From Streptomyces sp. R33 (GTDB lineage Bacteria; Actinomycetota; Actinomycetes; Streptomycetales; Streptomycetaceae), in the NCBI RefSeq assembly GCF_041200175.1, contig NZ_CP165727.1, positions 7,930,001 to 7,994,000 on the forward strand: a DNA stretch of 64,000 nucleotides, written 5' to 3'. The notes below the pieces were generated by a model. It worked only from the letters and a program-made list of their open reading frames with translations. It had not been told where the DNA came from and made no database searches. The position numbers and the translations under genes are program-made. Each line of letters starts with the position of its first letter. The stretch's first letter is position 1. Positions 24,987 to 33,263 of the stretch are shown here, piece after piece.

Positions 24987-25109
24987 GTGACTCATCCCTT
25001 CCTTGGATCACGGCTGCCGTGAGAGGCGCGAACCGTTGTCTGTCCGGCGGTGAGCCTCACGCATCCCGAGCGGGGCCCTGGTCCCACTAGGCCTGATCGA
25101 AGGGCCGTA

Positions 25110-25139
25110 CGTCTTCGCTCGAATATTCGTGGCTTGACA
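25110..25139 (-). promoter_or_regulatory. Palindrome-family site upstream of the dioxygenase-like gene
   Basis: Minus strand: left arm GTCAAGCCAC is conserved with the A/B/C sites, centre GAATATTC, right arm degenerate (GAGCGAAGACG). It lies about 125 bp before the start at 24986, the same placement as at the other loci. Confidence 0.5.
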
Positions 25140-25192
25140 GATGCGGCCGCTCAGGGCGCGGGCCGGCACGGACTCCCCGGATGATCGACTTG

Positions 25193-25216
25193 ATAGGTAG
25201 GATATCTCCTACCTAT
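25193..25216. promoter_or_regulatory. Perfect inverted repeat, probable ArsR operator
   Basis: Arms ATAGGTAGGA and TCCTACCTAT, 4 bp apart, ending 10 bp before the ATG of the VOC gene. An AT-rich palindrome overlapping the promoter of an operon that encodes an ArsR-type protein fits autoregulation. Confidence 0.75.
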
Positions 25217-25226
25217 AGTGGAGTGC

Positions 25227-25601
25227 ATGAACATCTCCCACACCCGTTTCGTGACCGTGCCCGTCTCCGACCAGGACCGGGCACAGGCCTTCTACGTCGA
25301 CACCCTCGGGTTCGAGGTCGTTTCCGACCGTGCGGTGGGGCCCGTCCGATGGCTCCAGGTCGCCCCGAAGGACGCCCAGACGAGCTTCGTCCTCGCGACC
25401 GCCGAGATGGGCTTCACCCCGGGGAACCTGGCCGCGACCCTGCTGGAGAGCACCGACCTGGACGCCGACTGTGCCGAACTCGCCCAGGCAGGCGTCGAGG
25501 TCGACGGCCCCGTGGACTACCCCTGGGGGCGCCAGGCCAAGTTCGCCGACCCGGACGGCAACACCTGGGTCCTCGCCGCACCCGTGCCGGCAGGGTTCTG
25601 A
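25227..25601 (+). CDS. Glyoxalase/VOC-family protein
   Basis: 124 residues. THTRFVTVPVSDQDRAQAFY and VDTLGFEVVSD at the N-terminus and WGRQAKFADPDGNTWVLAAP at the C-terminus are the paired VOC modules. First gene of a three-gene operon with an ArsR regulator (2 bp gap) and an AHSA1/SRPBCC protein. Such triplets are common in actinobacteria and probably handle small lipophilic compounds, but the substrate is unknown. GTG 25218 is a weaker alternative start. Confidence 0.85.
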   Translation: MNISHTRFVTVPVSDQDRAQAFYVDTLGFEVVSDRAVGPVRWLQVAPKDAQTSFVLATAEMGFTPGNLAATLLESTDLDADCAELAQAGVEVDGPVDYPWGRQAKFADPDGNTWVLAAPVPAGF

Positions 25602-25603
25602 GC

Positions 25604-26068
25604 GTGGCGGGCGGGGGCGCCGCGGCCGAGACGGCGCAAGGGGCGGAGAGCCGGGTGTTCGCGGCCCTCGCCAGTCCGATACGCCGCGAGGTCCTCAGAC
25701 TGTTGCGCGAACAGGGCCCGCAGCCGGTCGCCGAGCTGGCCGCGCACTTCGACATGGCACGCCCGAGCTTCTCCGAGCAGCTGCGTGTCCTCCGCGAGAG
25801 CGGGCTGGTCGCCGAGACGAAGGCGGGCCGCCAGCGGATCTACCGTCTCCGGGCGGAGCCGCTGCTGGAGGTCCAGGAGTGGCTGCACCCCTACGAGAGG
25901 TTCTGGCGCGAGAAACTCACCGCCCTGGCCGGCCTCCTGGACGAGATGCCGGACGAGCCGGCCGCACCCGGTGCGGCGCCCGGCACGGTCGCCGCACCCG
26001 TCCCGCCTGACCCATCCGTCCCGTCCGCCCAGCCCGCCACGCCCGACGGAAACGAGTACGTCCCATGA
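25604..26068 (+). CDS. ArsR-family winged-helix regulator
   Basis: 154 residues from GTG. Core (about residues 15-95): FAALASPIRREVLRLLREQG, PVAELAAHFDMARPSFSEQL, RVLRESGLVAETKAGRQRIY. There are no obvious metal-binding Cys, so it is of the non-metal SmtB/ArsR type often linked to SRPBCC genes. The last ~45 residues are a Pro/Ala linker. It probably binds the palindrome at 25193. Its stop overlaps the next start (ATGA). Confidence 0.87.
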   Translation: MAGGGAAAETAQGAESRVFAALASPIRREVLRLLREQGPQPVAELAAHFDMARPSFSEQLRVLRESGLVAETKAGRQRIYRLRAEPLLEVQEWLHPYERFWREKLTALAGLLDEMPDEPAAPGAAPGTVAAPVPPDPSVPSAQPATPDGNEYVP

Positions 26069-26577
26069 CCCGACGCGAGGACCTGACCGCGGTCCACGTC
26101 GATCAGTTCCTGCCGCACCCGCCCGCGAAGGTGTGGCGCGCCCTGACGGAGCCGGAGCTGCTGGCCCGCTGGTTCATGCCGGGTGACTTCCGCCTGGAGG
26201 TCGGCCACCGCTACACCATGCAGGCGATCCCGATGCCGGCCACCGGCTTCTCCGGGACCATCGCCGCCGAGGTGCTGGCCTTCGAGCCGGGCCGGATGCT
26301 CCGTATCGGCTGGCAGGACGCCGACCCCGACCAGGGCATCGACGTCGACTGGACCATCACCTGGACCCTGCACCCCGAAGGCCGCGGCACCCGCCTCCTC
26401 CTCGACCACGAGGGCTTCGACCCCGACCACCCCCTTCAGCAGCGCGCCCGTACCCTCATGGGCAACGGCTGGCGCGGCGGAATCATGCGCTCCCTGGCCG
26501 CGTTCCTCGACCGCCTCGACGGACCCGACGGACCCGACGATCCCCGCGGTCTCGCGGACGCCGGCACCGGCGGATAG
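26065..26577 (+). CDS. SRPBCC/AHSA1-family protein
   Basis: 170 residues. VHVDQFLPHPPAKVWRALTE, LLARWFMPGDFRLEVG and TRLLLDHEGFDP follow the AHSA1 (START-like) fold, which encloses a hydrophobic ligand cavity. Third gene of the VOC-ArsR operon, coupled to the ArsR gene by a 4 bp overlap. The C-terminal ~20 residues are Gly/Asp/Pro low-complexity. Confidence 0.86.
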   Translation: MTRREDLTAVHVDQFLPHPPAKVWRALTEPELLARWFMPGDFRLEVGHRYTMQAIPMPATGFSGTIAAEVLAFEPGRMLRIGWQDADPDQGIDVDWTITWTLHPEGRGTRLLLDHEGFDPDHPLQQRARTLMGNGWRGGIMRSLAAFLDRLDGPDGPDDPRGLADAGTGG

Positions 26578-26599
26578 CGCCGTCGCTCCCCGCAGTCAC

Positions 26600-26638
26600 G
26601 AATGGCCCGCAATCCCGTAGGGGAATTGCGGGCCATTC
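26600..26638. terminator. Strong bidirectional terminator
   Basis: Perfect 14 bp stem (GAATGGCCCGCAAT and ATTGCGGGCCATTC) with additional inner CCC/GGG pairing. It lies between the convergent SRPBCC gene (ends 26577) and the Thr/Lys-rich gene (ends 26659). Confidence 0.88.
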
Positions 26639-26658
26639 CATCTCTCCGTGTGGCTGCC

Positions 26659-26997
26659 TCAGTTGCCTTGCGGCGCCGGGAGGAACTTCTTGGACACGGT
26701 CGTCGTGATGGTCTTCTTGACCACCTTGCCGTGGCGCTTGGTCGTCTTGGTGACCGTCGTGGTCGTGGTGACCCTGACCCGGCCGTCGGGCAGCGTGCGC
26801 TCGACGGTCTTCGTTTCGCTGACCGTCGTCGTGTTGCCGGAATGGTGCGTCTGATGGGCGGGCGCCGTCTGAACGGCGGCGACCTGCGGTGCCGCCGGTG
26901 CGGCGAAGGCGCTGGAGGGCAGCAGCGCGCCACCTGCGGCGAGGGCGGTGGAGGCGCCGAGGAGGGCGAGACGTGTGGTCAGGGTCGTGCGGATCAT
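26659..26997 (-). CDS. Small secreted Thr/Val/Lys-rich protein
   Basis: 112 residues. Signal peptide (MIRTTLTTRLALLGAST...AFA-APA), then a low-complexity mature chain of alternating Thr/Val with basic residues (TTTVSETKTVERTLPDG, RVTTTTTVTKTTKRHGK, VVKKTITTTVSKKF). The alternating pattern suggests a long beta-strand-rich, positively charged surface peptide. It is unrelated in sequence to the Gly/Asn-rich trio, but a palindrome of the same class lies at 27099-27126. Function unknown. Confidence 0.78.
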   Translation of the reverse strand: MIRTTLTTRLALLGASTALAAGGALLPSSAFAAPAAPQVAAVQTAPAHQTHHSGNTTTVSETKTVERTLPDGRVRVTTTTTVTKTTKRHGKVVKKTITTTVSKKFLPAPQGN

Positions 26998-27353
26998 GAG
27001 GTGCTCCTTGTGGTGCGAGGGGGCCTCGGGGGCGGGGCCCCCGGGCAGAGCCCGCGGCGGGCTCCGTGTATCCATTGGGCCCCGCACACCCGCGACCGGT
27101 CATGCCCCTGATACGCGGGGCTTGACGCACGTCGGCAGCTGTGGTGCCGGGTGGTGCAGCCTGCGGCGGGCGCTCCGCGGGCAGGCCCGTGGATCCGTCG
27201 GGCCCGCGCCCCGGCCCGGATGCCGCAACGGGGTCGGAACGCCCCCAAGCGGCCTGAGCCCGTCCGGATGACGGGCCCTGGCATGCGCGGGGTGAGCGAG
27301 GGGCGCACGATGGACGTGTCCGGATCCGCCGAGCGGAGAGGGTCGTGGTGCTG
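26998..27353. other. Divergent intergenic region with palindrome
   Basis: About 356 bp between the Thr/Lys-rich gene (minus) and the DUF3887-like gene (plus). It contains the palindrome at 27099-27126 and otherwise no recognisable gene or RNA. Confidence 0.5.
27099..27126 (-). promoter_or_regulatory. Palindrome-family operator upstream of Thr/Lys-rich gene
   Basis: Arms GTCATGCCCC and GGGGCTTGAC (plus strand; 9 of 10 complementary) separated by 8 bp (TGATACGC). Same arm core GTCAnGCC, same 8 bp spacing and same distance (~100 bp) to a secreted-protein gene as the sites at 4868, 15177 and 20038. It could act on either divergent gene. Confidence 0.62.
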
Positions 27354-27875
27354 ATGCCGCACAACGTCACAACGCTCAGCAGCGGCAAGCGGCCACTCGT
27401 TCATGCAGTGGCCACTGCCACGCTGGCCGCCTGCGTGCTGCTGCCGGCCAGTGGTTCCGCGTCGGCCGCGATGCAGACGTGGGCCGCCACAGCGACGGTC
27501 GCGGGCCCGACCGCGGCAGCATCCCCGGCTGCTCGGACCCCGTACGACCGGACCGCGACCCAGATGCTCGACGACATCGTGAGCGGCAATGCCGCCGCGG
27601 CCACGGCCCGCTTCGATCCGGCGCTGCGCAAGGTACTGACCACGGACGCCCTCGCGGGGGCCTGGAAGACCTACCAGGACACGTTCGGGCGCTACCGATC
27701 ACACGGGGATCCCAAGGACGTCACAGTCGGCGAGTACACCGTGGTCGGTGTGCCGCTGCGGATGGAACACGAGCCCGGGGAGTTCCGCGTGTCGTTCCAC
27801 AAGGACGGGAGCGTCGCAGGTCTGTGGCTGCTCGAGCCGGGAGTGCCGATCTCGCCGACCATCCGGCAGTCTTGA
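27354..27875 (+). CDS. Secreted DUF3887-like protein
   Basis: 173 residues; signal peptide (VHAVATATLAACVLLPASGS, cleavage near ASA-AMQ). The mature domain (ATQMLDDIVSGNAAAATARF, VLTTDALAGAWKTYQDTFGR, VVGVPLRMEHEPGEFRVSFH, GSVAGLWLLEP) resembles the small NTF2-like DUF3887 module found beside hydrolases and in lipoproteins. In-frame GTG codons at 27345 and 27348 are closer to the GGAGAGGG ribosome site and may be used instead. Confidence 0.75.
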   Translation: MPHNVTTLSSGKRPLVHAVATATLAACVLLPASGSASAAMQTWAATATVAGPTAAASPAARTPYDRTATQMLDDIVSGNAAAATARFDPALRKVLTTDALAGAWKTYQDTFGRYRSHGDPKDVTVGEYTVVGVPLRMEHEPGEFRVSFHKDGSVAGLWLLEPGVPISPTIRQS

Positions 27876-27897
27876 GGCCCCCGTTCGGATCCACCGG

Positions 27898-28329
27898 TCA
27901 GAACGCGAAGACGGCGTTCCCGTTGAAGGTCGCGGACATCGTGCACGCGTTGGAGAACGTGTGCTTCCACGAGATGCGGCTGCCCTTCCAGACGCCGTCC
28001 GCGCTGACGGTGACGGGGTCGTAGTGCATCGGACAGGCGCGGTTCGAGTCCGGGGCAGCCAGGAGCGTGTCGAGGCTGCCGGCGGTGGCGGCGAGGGCGG
28101 AACAGGCGGCCTTGGGGTCGGGATGCGTGCCCTGAGCGGTCGGTGCGCAGCTGAGGGCGGACGCCCGTACGACGGTGGCCGCGTCCTCGCCCTTGGCGAC
28201 GGCGAGGACCACGGCGGACGGGGCGTACAGGCTCGCGGGCTGTGCCTCGGCGATGCCGGTGGCGCCGGTCAGGGAGAGGAGGGCGGCGGCGGAGACAGCA
28301 GCGGTGCGGTAGCGCACGACAGTACTCAC
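27898..28329 (-). CDS. Subtilisin-inhibitor-like (SSI family) secreted protease inhibitor
   Basis: 143 residues. Signal peptide (YRTAAVSAAALLSLTGATG, cleavage near AEA-QPA). The mature part follows the SSI pattern: LYAPSAVVLAVAKGE, ALSCAPTAQGTHP-KAAC, reactive-site loop ACPMHYDPVTVSADGVW (P1 Met, four Cys in total with NACTM) and C-terminal NAVFAF. SSI proteins are abundant exported inhibitors that block subtilisin- and trypsin-like proteases in Streptomyces. Start GTG 28329 chosen to open the signal peptide. Its ribosome site is weak. Confidence 0.9.
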   Translation of the reverse strand: MSTVVRYRTAAVSAAALLSLTGATGIAEAQPASLYAPSAVVLAVAKGEDAATVVRASALSCAPTAQGTHPDPKAACSALAATAGSLDTLLAAPDSNRACPMHYDPVTVSADGVWKGSRISWKHTFSNACTMSATFNGNAVFAF

Positions 28330-28628
28330 TTTCAATTCGAAGGATGGATGCAGCATTTGGCTGCGGTGTGTCGACTTGACGCTGCCGAGTCTCTCCGGTG
28401 TGAAGGCCCTGCGCACATCGGTGACCGATTTACGGACACCTTGTTCGAACGCAGGCGACCGAATGGTCGTTCTGGCTGCTCAGGTGGGGCGTGGCCCTTC
28501 GCAACCGGGTGCGGACGGAGGGTGATAGCGGGCGACGCGTACCGATGGCAGGCCGTTGACCTGCCGACGGCCGCTCGCGGTTCATCGAACGGCCATCCAG
28601 GCTGACCGGATACTGTCGTTCCGCGGCT

Positions 28629-29801
28629 TCAGCGGCACAGGGCCGTGTCCACGAGGCTCTCGACATGCTTCGTGGTTGCGGAGTCCGGCGGGACGATGGT
28701 TATCGCGACGCTGGCGGCGCGGCCGTCGTCGGTGACGCCGCCCCGGGTCTCGTATCCCGTGATGTCGCCGCCGTGGCCCCAGTAGACACCGCCGCACGAC
28801 AACGGCCTGCTCATGAGCCCCAGTCCGTAGCCGGCGCCGGTGTCCCCGATGAGGACGGTGGTGCGCATCTCGGCGAGCTGGGCCGCCGGGAGGAGGCGGC
28901 CGGCCAGGAGTGCGGTGAGGAACCGGTTGACGTCGGAGTTGGTGGAGATCAACTGGCCCGCCGCCCAGCCCACGGAAGGGTCCATCTCCGTCACGTCGCG
29001 CAGAGGCGCGCCCGCTGAATCCTGGTGGTAGCCCCGGGGATGGGGCTCGCGGATGGCCATGTCACCCGGGGCGGGGAAGTAGGTGTGGCGCAGCCCGATG
29101 CGTTGGATGACGCGCTTGTCCATCTCCTCGGCGAGGGGGCGGCCGGTGACCTTCTGGACGATCAGGCCGGCCAGCACGTAGTTCGTGTTGCTGTACCCCC
29201 AGCTCGTCCCGGGGGCGAAGTCGGCCTTGCGTCGGAAAGCGATGTCCAGGAGGTCGCGGGGGTCGAGGTACCGGTGCTGACGGATGTCGTCGTCGACGAG
29301 TGCTTCGTAATCGGGAAGTCCGCTGGTGTGCTGCAGGAGCTGACGGACGGTGATGTGGCGCCCGTCGAACCCCTCCCCGCGTACGAGGCCCGGCAGGTAG
29401 CTGTCTACCGTGGCGTCCAGGCCGATCTTCCCTTCACCGACCAGTTGCAGCACGACCACCGCGGTGAACACCTTGGTGCTGCTGCCGATCCTCACCTGGC
29501 CGTCGTCAGGCACCTTCGACCCGGTGGCCAGGTCCCCCACCCCTGCGGTGTAGGTACGGCCACGGCCCTCACGGTCCGTGACGCTCGCCAATGCGGCGGG
29601 CAGGCCGTCGGCGCGCACCAGGGCGCTCAGGCCCTGCTGGACGGTGTCCGGGCGGCCGCCGGCGAACGCGGCGGGCGGCGCCAGGGCGCCCAGGGTCATG
29701 ACGCCGACGGTCACCGCGGCCGCTGCCGACAAGGCTCCGCGCCGCCCGCTCTGCTGGCGTGCGGAAGACCGAAACATCTGCGCTTTTACCTGCTCAGACA
29801 T
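28629..29801 (-). CDS. Secreted serine hydrolase (beta-lactamase / DD-peptidase, S12)
   Basis: 390 residues. Signal peptide to about residue 47. Catalytic motifs: S107-S-T-K110, Y203-S-N205 and a third motif HGGDITGY near residue 345. This matches the Streptomyces R61-type DD-carboxypeptidase/class C fold, including QLLQHTSGLPDY. It may act on peptidoglycan stems, D-amino peptides or esters. It is divergent from a two-component system 177 bp away that could regulate it. Confidence 0.88.
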   Translation of the reverse strand: MSEQVKAQMFRSSARQQSGRRGALSAAAAVTVGVMTLGALAPPAAFAGGRPDTVQQGLSALVRADGLPAALASVTDREGRGRTYTAGVGDLATGSKVPDDGQVRIGSSTKVFTAVVVLQLVGEGKIGLDATVDSYLPGLVRGEGFDGRHITVRQLLQHTSGLPDYEALVDDDIRQHRYLDPRDLLDIAFRRKADFAPGTSWGYSNTNYVLAGLIVQKVTGRPLAEEMDKRVIQRIGLRHTYFPAPGDMAIREPHPRGYHQDSAGAPLRDVTEMDPSVGWAAGQLISTNSDVNRFLTALLAGRLLPAAQLAEMRTTVLIGDTGAGYGLGLMSRPLSCGGVYWGHGGDITGYETRGGVTDDGRAASVAITIVPPDSATTKHVESLVDTALCR

Positions 29802-29977
29802 GGCTCAACTCCTGTGGCTTCGTGAAACCGTTGGGAAGCCGAGGCGTCCTCCGGTCAACTGCTCGGGGCACGATGGTGACTTCCGGGGCGTCGGACGCAC
29901 ATCACGGGAAAGCGGGAGAACGTACTCCCCCGATCGGGGGAGGTCGCCGGTGAGCTGCCCGCCCATACTGGCTCACT

Positions 29978-31219
29978 ATGATCAAGGGCATCCGGCCGCT
30001 GCTGCGCGGCTCCACGTACTCGGGCATGCTGTTCGCCTACTGCGGCGCGGTGGCGAGCCTTCCGCTCCTGCCCTTCGCCCTGCTGCCGCTGCTTGCGTGG
30101 CGATCCGCTCCGGAGGCGTTGCAGACCGTTCTGGTCCTGCTGGTCTGGGCGGCACTCATCGGCGTCGTCGGGCTGGCCCGCATCACACGGCGGGCGCTGA
30201 TCGCCTCCGCCCGCCGACTGTTGAGCGTGCCGCTGCCGGATCCCGTCGCCGCACGTCGGCCCGCACACTCCGGCGCTGACCGCTGGCGGACTCCTCTCTG
30301 GCTGCTGCTGCACGTCGTACTGGGGTGGACCGGGGCCCTGGTGAGCGGCGTGCTGTTGCTTTCGGGCCTGCTCCTCCCGGGGGGTTGGCTCGGCGCCGAT
30401 GTGAGGCTGAGTCTGTTCGGCCGGTCGGTGCGGGTGGAGGGCGGCTGGCAGAGCTGGGTGGTGGCGCTCGGGTGCCTGCTCCTGGCGGCGGCCGTGTGCG
30501 CGGTGGTGACGAACGCCCTCCGGTGGTTGGCGCCCAGGCTGCTGGGACCGTCATCGGCCGAGCGGCTCGCGCTGGCGGCGGAGAGGGAGCTGCAGCTGGC
30601 CGAACGTAACCGACTCGCGCACGAGTTGCACGACTCCATAGGACATACGCTGACGGCCACCACGATCCAGGCCGCGGTGGCGGGTGAGGTGCTCTCCGCC
30701 GACCCGGTGGCGGCGCGGGCCGCCCTGCGCAGCATCGAGGAGTCGGCCCGGGCCGCGCTGGAGGACCTGGACTACGTCCTGGGCGTACTGCGCGAGGAGA
30801 AGGCGCAGACAGCGCCGACCCGCACCTTGGCCGACCTGCCCGAGCTGCTCGACCGGTTGCGGCACGCGGGCGCGGAGGTGGAGCCCGAACTTTCGGGCGC
30901 GTTGGCACAGGTGCAGGGGACCCTCTCCCGGGCGGCGTACCGGATACTGCAGGAGGGCTTGACCAACGCGTTGCGGCACGGAGCGGGCGGGCCGATCGGG
31001 GTCCGGGTGGCGGCCGCCGAGGACGGACTGGAACTCAGTGTCGTCAACCGGACGGAGGCCGGCGCGGGCCCGCGCCCGGGTGCCTTCCCGACGTCGGGGC
31101 ACGGTTTGCCCGGGCTGGCCGAGCGCGTACGGCTGCTGCAGGGCGAGATGGACGCCGGCCCGGACGGTCCGCAGCTCTGGCGGTTGGCGGTCCGGCTGCC
31201 GGTACGGTGGTCGGCATGA
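29978..31219 (+). CDS. Membrane sensor histidine kinase (HisKA_3 type)
   Basis: 413 residues. Four or five membrane helices in residues ~15-185, then the dimerisation box NRLAHELHDSIGHTL (phospho-His about 218) and an HATPase_c domain (ILQEGLTNALRHG, GHGLPGLAERVRLLQG). A NarL-type kinase without an extracellular sensor domain, so the membrane part is likely the sensor. Its stop overlaps the start of the response regulator (ATGA), forming one operon. Confidence 0.9.
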   Translation: MIKGIRPLLRGSTYSGMLFAYCGAVASLPLLPFALLPLLAWRSAPEALQTVLVLLVWAALIGVVGLARITRRALIASARRLLSVPLPDPVAARRPAHSGADRWRTPLWLLLHVVLGWTGALVSGVLLLSGLLLPGGWLGADVRLSLFGRSVRVEGGWQSWVVALGCLLLAAAVCAVVTNALRWLAPRLLGPSSAERLALAAERELQLAERNRLAHELHDSIGHTLTATTIQAAVAGEVLSADPVAARAALRSIEESARAALEDLDYVLGVLREEKAQTAPTRTLADLPELLDRLRHAGAEVEPELSGALAQVQGTLSRAAYRILQEGLTNALRHGAGGPIGVRVAAAEDGLELSVVNRTEAGAGPRPGAFPTSGHGLPGLAERVRLLQGEMDAGPDGPQLWRLAVRLPVRWSA

Positions 31220-31983
31220 TCGGCTCTGACGCACGTGCAGCCGCCACGCCCGGCCCGGACGCGAGCGCCGCCGTCGTGACGGGGGCTGCCGCCAGCACCG
31301 ACACCGGCGCCCTCAGCCCCACCGGCCCGCCCGTCACGCTCCTGATCGCGGACGACGACGAGGTCACCCGCAGCGGTCTGCGCACGCTGCTCGCGGCACA
31401 GCCGGGGATCGCGGTGGTCGGTGAGGCCGCCGACGGCGTCGAGGCGGTCGAACAGGCGCGGCGGCTGCGGCCGGACGTGGTCCTGATGGATGTGCGGATG
31501 CCGCGTTGCAACGGGATCGAGGCCACCCGGCGGCTGCTGGCCGAGTCGGATGAACCGCCGAAGGTCGTGGTGATCACCACCTTCGAGAACGACGACTACG
31601 TCACCGCCGCACTCAGCGCCGGAGCCAGCGGCTTTGTGCTCAAGCGGCTTCCGGTCCGTCAGATCACGGAAGCGGTTCGGGTAGTGGCCGCGGGGGAGGC
31701 GATCCTCTTCCCGACGGCACTGCGCCGCATGGTCGCAGCCCGCCCGCTTCACTCCTCGAAGGCGTTGCCCAAGGCTGCGCTGACGGGGCGGGAGGAGGGG
31801 GTGCTGCGGTTGATGGCCACCGGCCTGTCCAACCCGGAGATCGCGGAGTCGCTGACGGTGAGCCTGGAGACGGTGAAGACGCACGTCGGGAACGTACTCA
31901 CCAAGCTGGGCGCACAGAATCGGACCCACGCGGTGGTGATCGCGTACGAGTCGGGTCTGGTGGTGCCGGGGTTCACCGGCTGA
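31216..31983 (+). CDS. NarL/LuxR-type response regulator
   Basis: 255 residues from ATG 31216, overlapping the kinase stop. Receiver domain (VTLLIADDDEVTRSGLRTLL; phospho-Asp D92 in VVLMDVRMP) and C-terminal LuxR HTH (LTGREEGVLRLMATGLSNPEIAESL...VKTHVGNVLTKLG). The N-terminal ~40 residues before the receiver are a low-complexity Ala/Thr/Pro stretch, which is unusual. Targets may include the divergent serine hydrolase. Confidence 0.9.
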   Translation: MIGSDARAAATPGPDASAAVVTGAAASTDTGALSPTGPPVTLLIADDDEVTRSGLRTLLAAQPGIAVVGEAADGVEAVEQARRLRPDVVLMDVRMPRCNGIEATRRLLAESDEPPKVVVITTFENDDYVTAALSAGASGFVLKRLPVRQITEAVRVVAAGEAILFPTALRRMVAARPLHSSKALPKAALTGREEGVLRLMATGLSNPEIAESLTVSLETVKTHVGNVLTKLGAQNRTHAVVIAYESGLVVPGFTG

Positions 31984-32161
31984 CACGACCTGAGCTCGAC
32001 CGAGTCCGGTCCACCTGCTGCCCACCGCAGCCGGGGGGCTCGTGCTCTCCCGCCACCACCCACCGCCGAGGCGCGCCGTTCGGCGCCGTAAGGGCGACCG
32101 ATCGGCCCCTCCGAACGTGTCGCCGCGCCCCTCACCGCTCCCGGCATGGAACCGTCTCCGC

Positions 32162-32398
32162 ATGACCGAAGGCTCGACACCTCACATCTCGCCGGCGCGG
32201 ATCACCGTACTGGGCGTTCAACCCGGCACCCCGCCCTTTCGCATCGTGGAGGTCGACGGAGAGGTCATCGGCAGGGCGATGTCGATGACGGACGTGCTGT
32301 TGCTCGCCGCGGAGGAGGGGATCGTGATCCACGACCTCGACGACCTGGACGTGGTGCGGTGGGTAGGGGGAGGCAAGTTCACCTGGACCGCGCACTAG
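32162..32398 (+). CDS. Small conserved-looking hypothetical protein
   Basis: 78 residues, MTEGSTPHI start. Compact sequence (ITVLGVQPGTPPFRIVEVDG, IGRAMSMTDVLLLAAEEG, DLDDLDVVRWVGG) with good codon bias, no signal peptide and no membrane segment. I do not recognise the family. Confidence 0.6.
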   Translation: MTEGSTPHISPARITVLGVQPGTPPFRIVEVDGEVIGRAMSMTDVLLLAAEEGIVIHDLDDLDVVRWVGGGKFTWTAH

Positions 32399-32463
32399 CC
32401 GCCCGCAACGCGGGCCGGTCCGGCCGGTCCGGCCGGTCCGGCTTGCCCGCGACCCGTGCGCGC

Positions 32464-33000
32464 TCAGTACGTATGTCCCACGTGCGCGAGTGCCTGCTTC
32501 AGCAGTACCCCCTGCCCGCCGGGCATTTCGCTCTGCACGGCTTGGGAGGCAGCCTCCTGAGGACTGAACCAGACCAGGTCGAGCGCGTCCTGACGCGGGC
32601 GGCAGTCACCGCTCACCGGCACGATGTAGGCCAAGGACACCGCGTGCTGGCGCGGGTCGTGGTACGAGGTGACGCCCGCTGTGGGGAAGTACTCCGCGAC
32701 CGTGAACGGCTGGAGGGAGGCGGGAACGCGGGGCAGGGCCACCGGCCCGAGGTCCTTCTCCAGGTGGCGCAGCAGCGCGTCACGGACCCGCTCGTGGTGC
32801 AGGACCCGGCCGGACACCAGGGTCCGGCTGACCGTTCCGTCCGGACCGATGCGCAGCAGCAGTCCGATGCTGGTGACCTCGCCGCTGTCGTCCACGCGTA
32901 CGGGCACGGCCTCCACGTACAGAATCGGCATCCGGGCCCGGGCCGTTTCCAGCTCGTCGGTGGTCAGCCAGCCGGGCGTGGTCTCGGTCGTGTCAGACAT
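32464..33000 (-). CDS. NUDIX-fold protein with degenerate Nudix box
   Basis: 178 residues. MPILYVEAVPVRVDDSG, IGLLLRIGPDGTVSRTLVSG, box region GRVLHHERVRDALLRHLEKD, AVSLAYIVPVSGDC. The layout is that of actinobacterial NUDIX/DUF4916 proteins, but the catalytic RExxEExG segment reads RHLEKDLG, so metal-dependent pyrophosphatase activity is doubtful. Confidence 0.75.
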   Translation of the reverse strand: MSDTTETTPGWLTTDELETARARMPILYVEAVPVRVDDSGEVTSIGLLLRIGPDGTVSRTLVSGRVLHHERVRDALLRHLEKDLGPVALPRVPASLQPFTVAEYFPTAGVTSYHDPRQHAVSLAYIVPVSGDCRPRQDALDLVWFSPQEAASQAVQSEMPGGQGVLLKQALAHVGHTY

Positions 33001-33263
33001 TGTTTGAGCATACTTTCCGGGTGGGGTGCTCGCAGGAATGCGGGCCGGTTCGGATACGGGAGTTTCGGGCCGGGTGGAGTTCCCCGATCTCGCGTGTCCG
33101 CTGCGTGCGTTCGGGGGTCAGCCCGCGCACTCCGGCAAGGAGCTCTTCGGCAGTTTCACTTGGCACGTCCGGATCTTCTCAGGGCGAAGGACGACCGGCT
33201 CCGCCGGGTCGGCAATGGTGTCGACGAACGCCGGGCGGGCCCGGTGACGGGCCCGCCCCGCGG

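Noticed and set aside
28374..28381. CTTGACG upstream of the SSI-like gene as a sixth palindrome site
   Set aside because: Only one half of one arm matches; there is no GGC block and no complementary arm at the 8 bp spacing.
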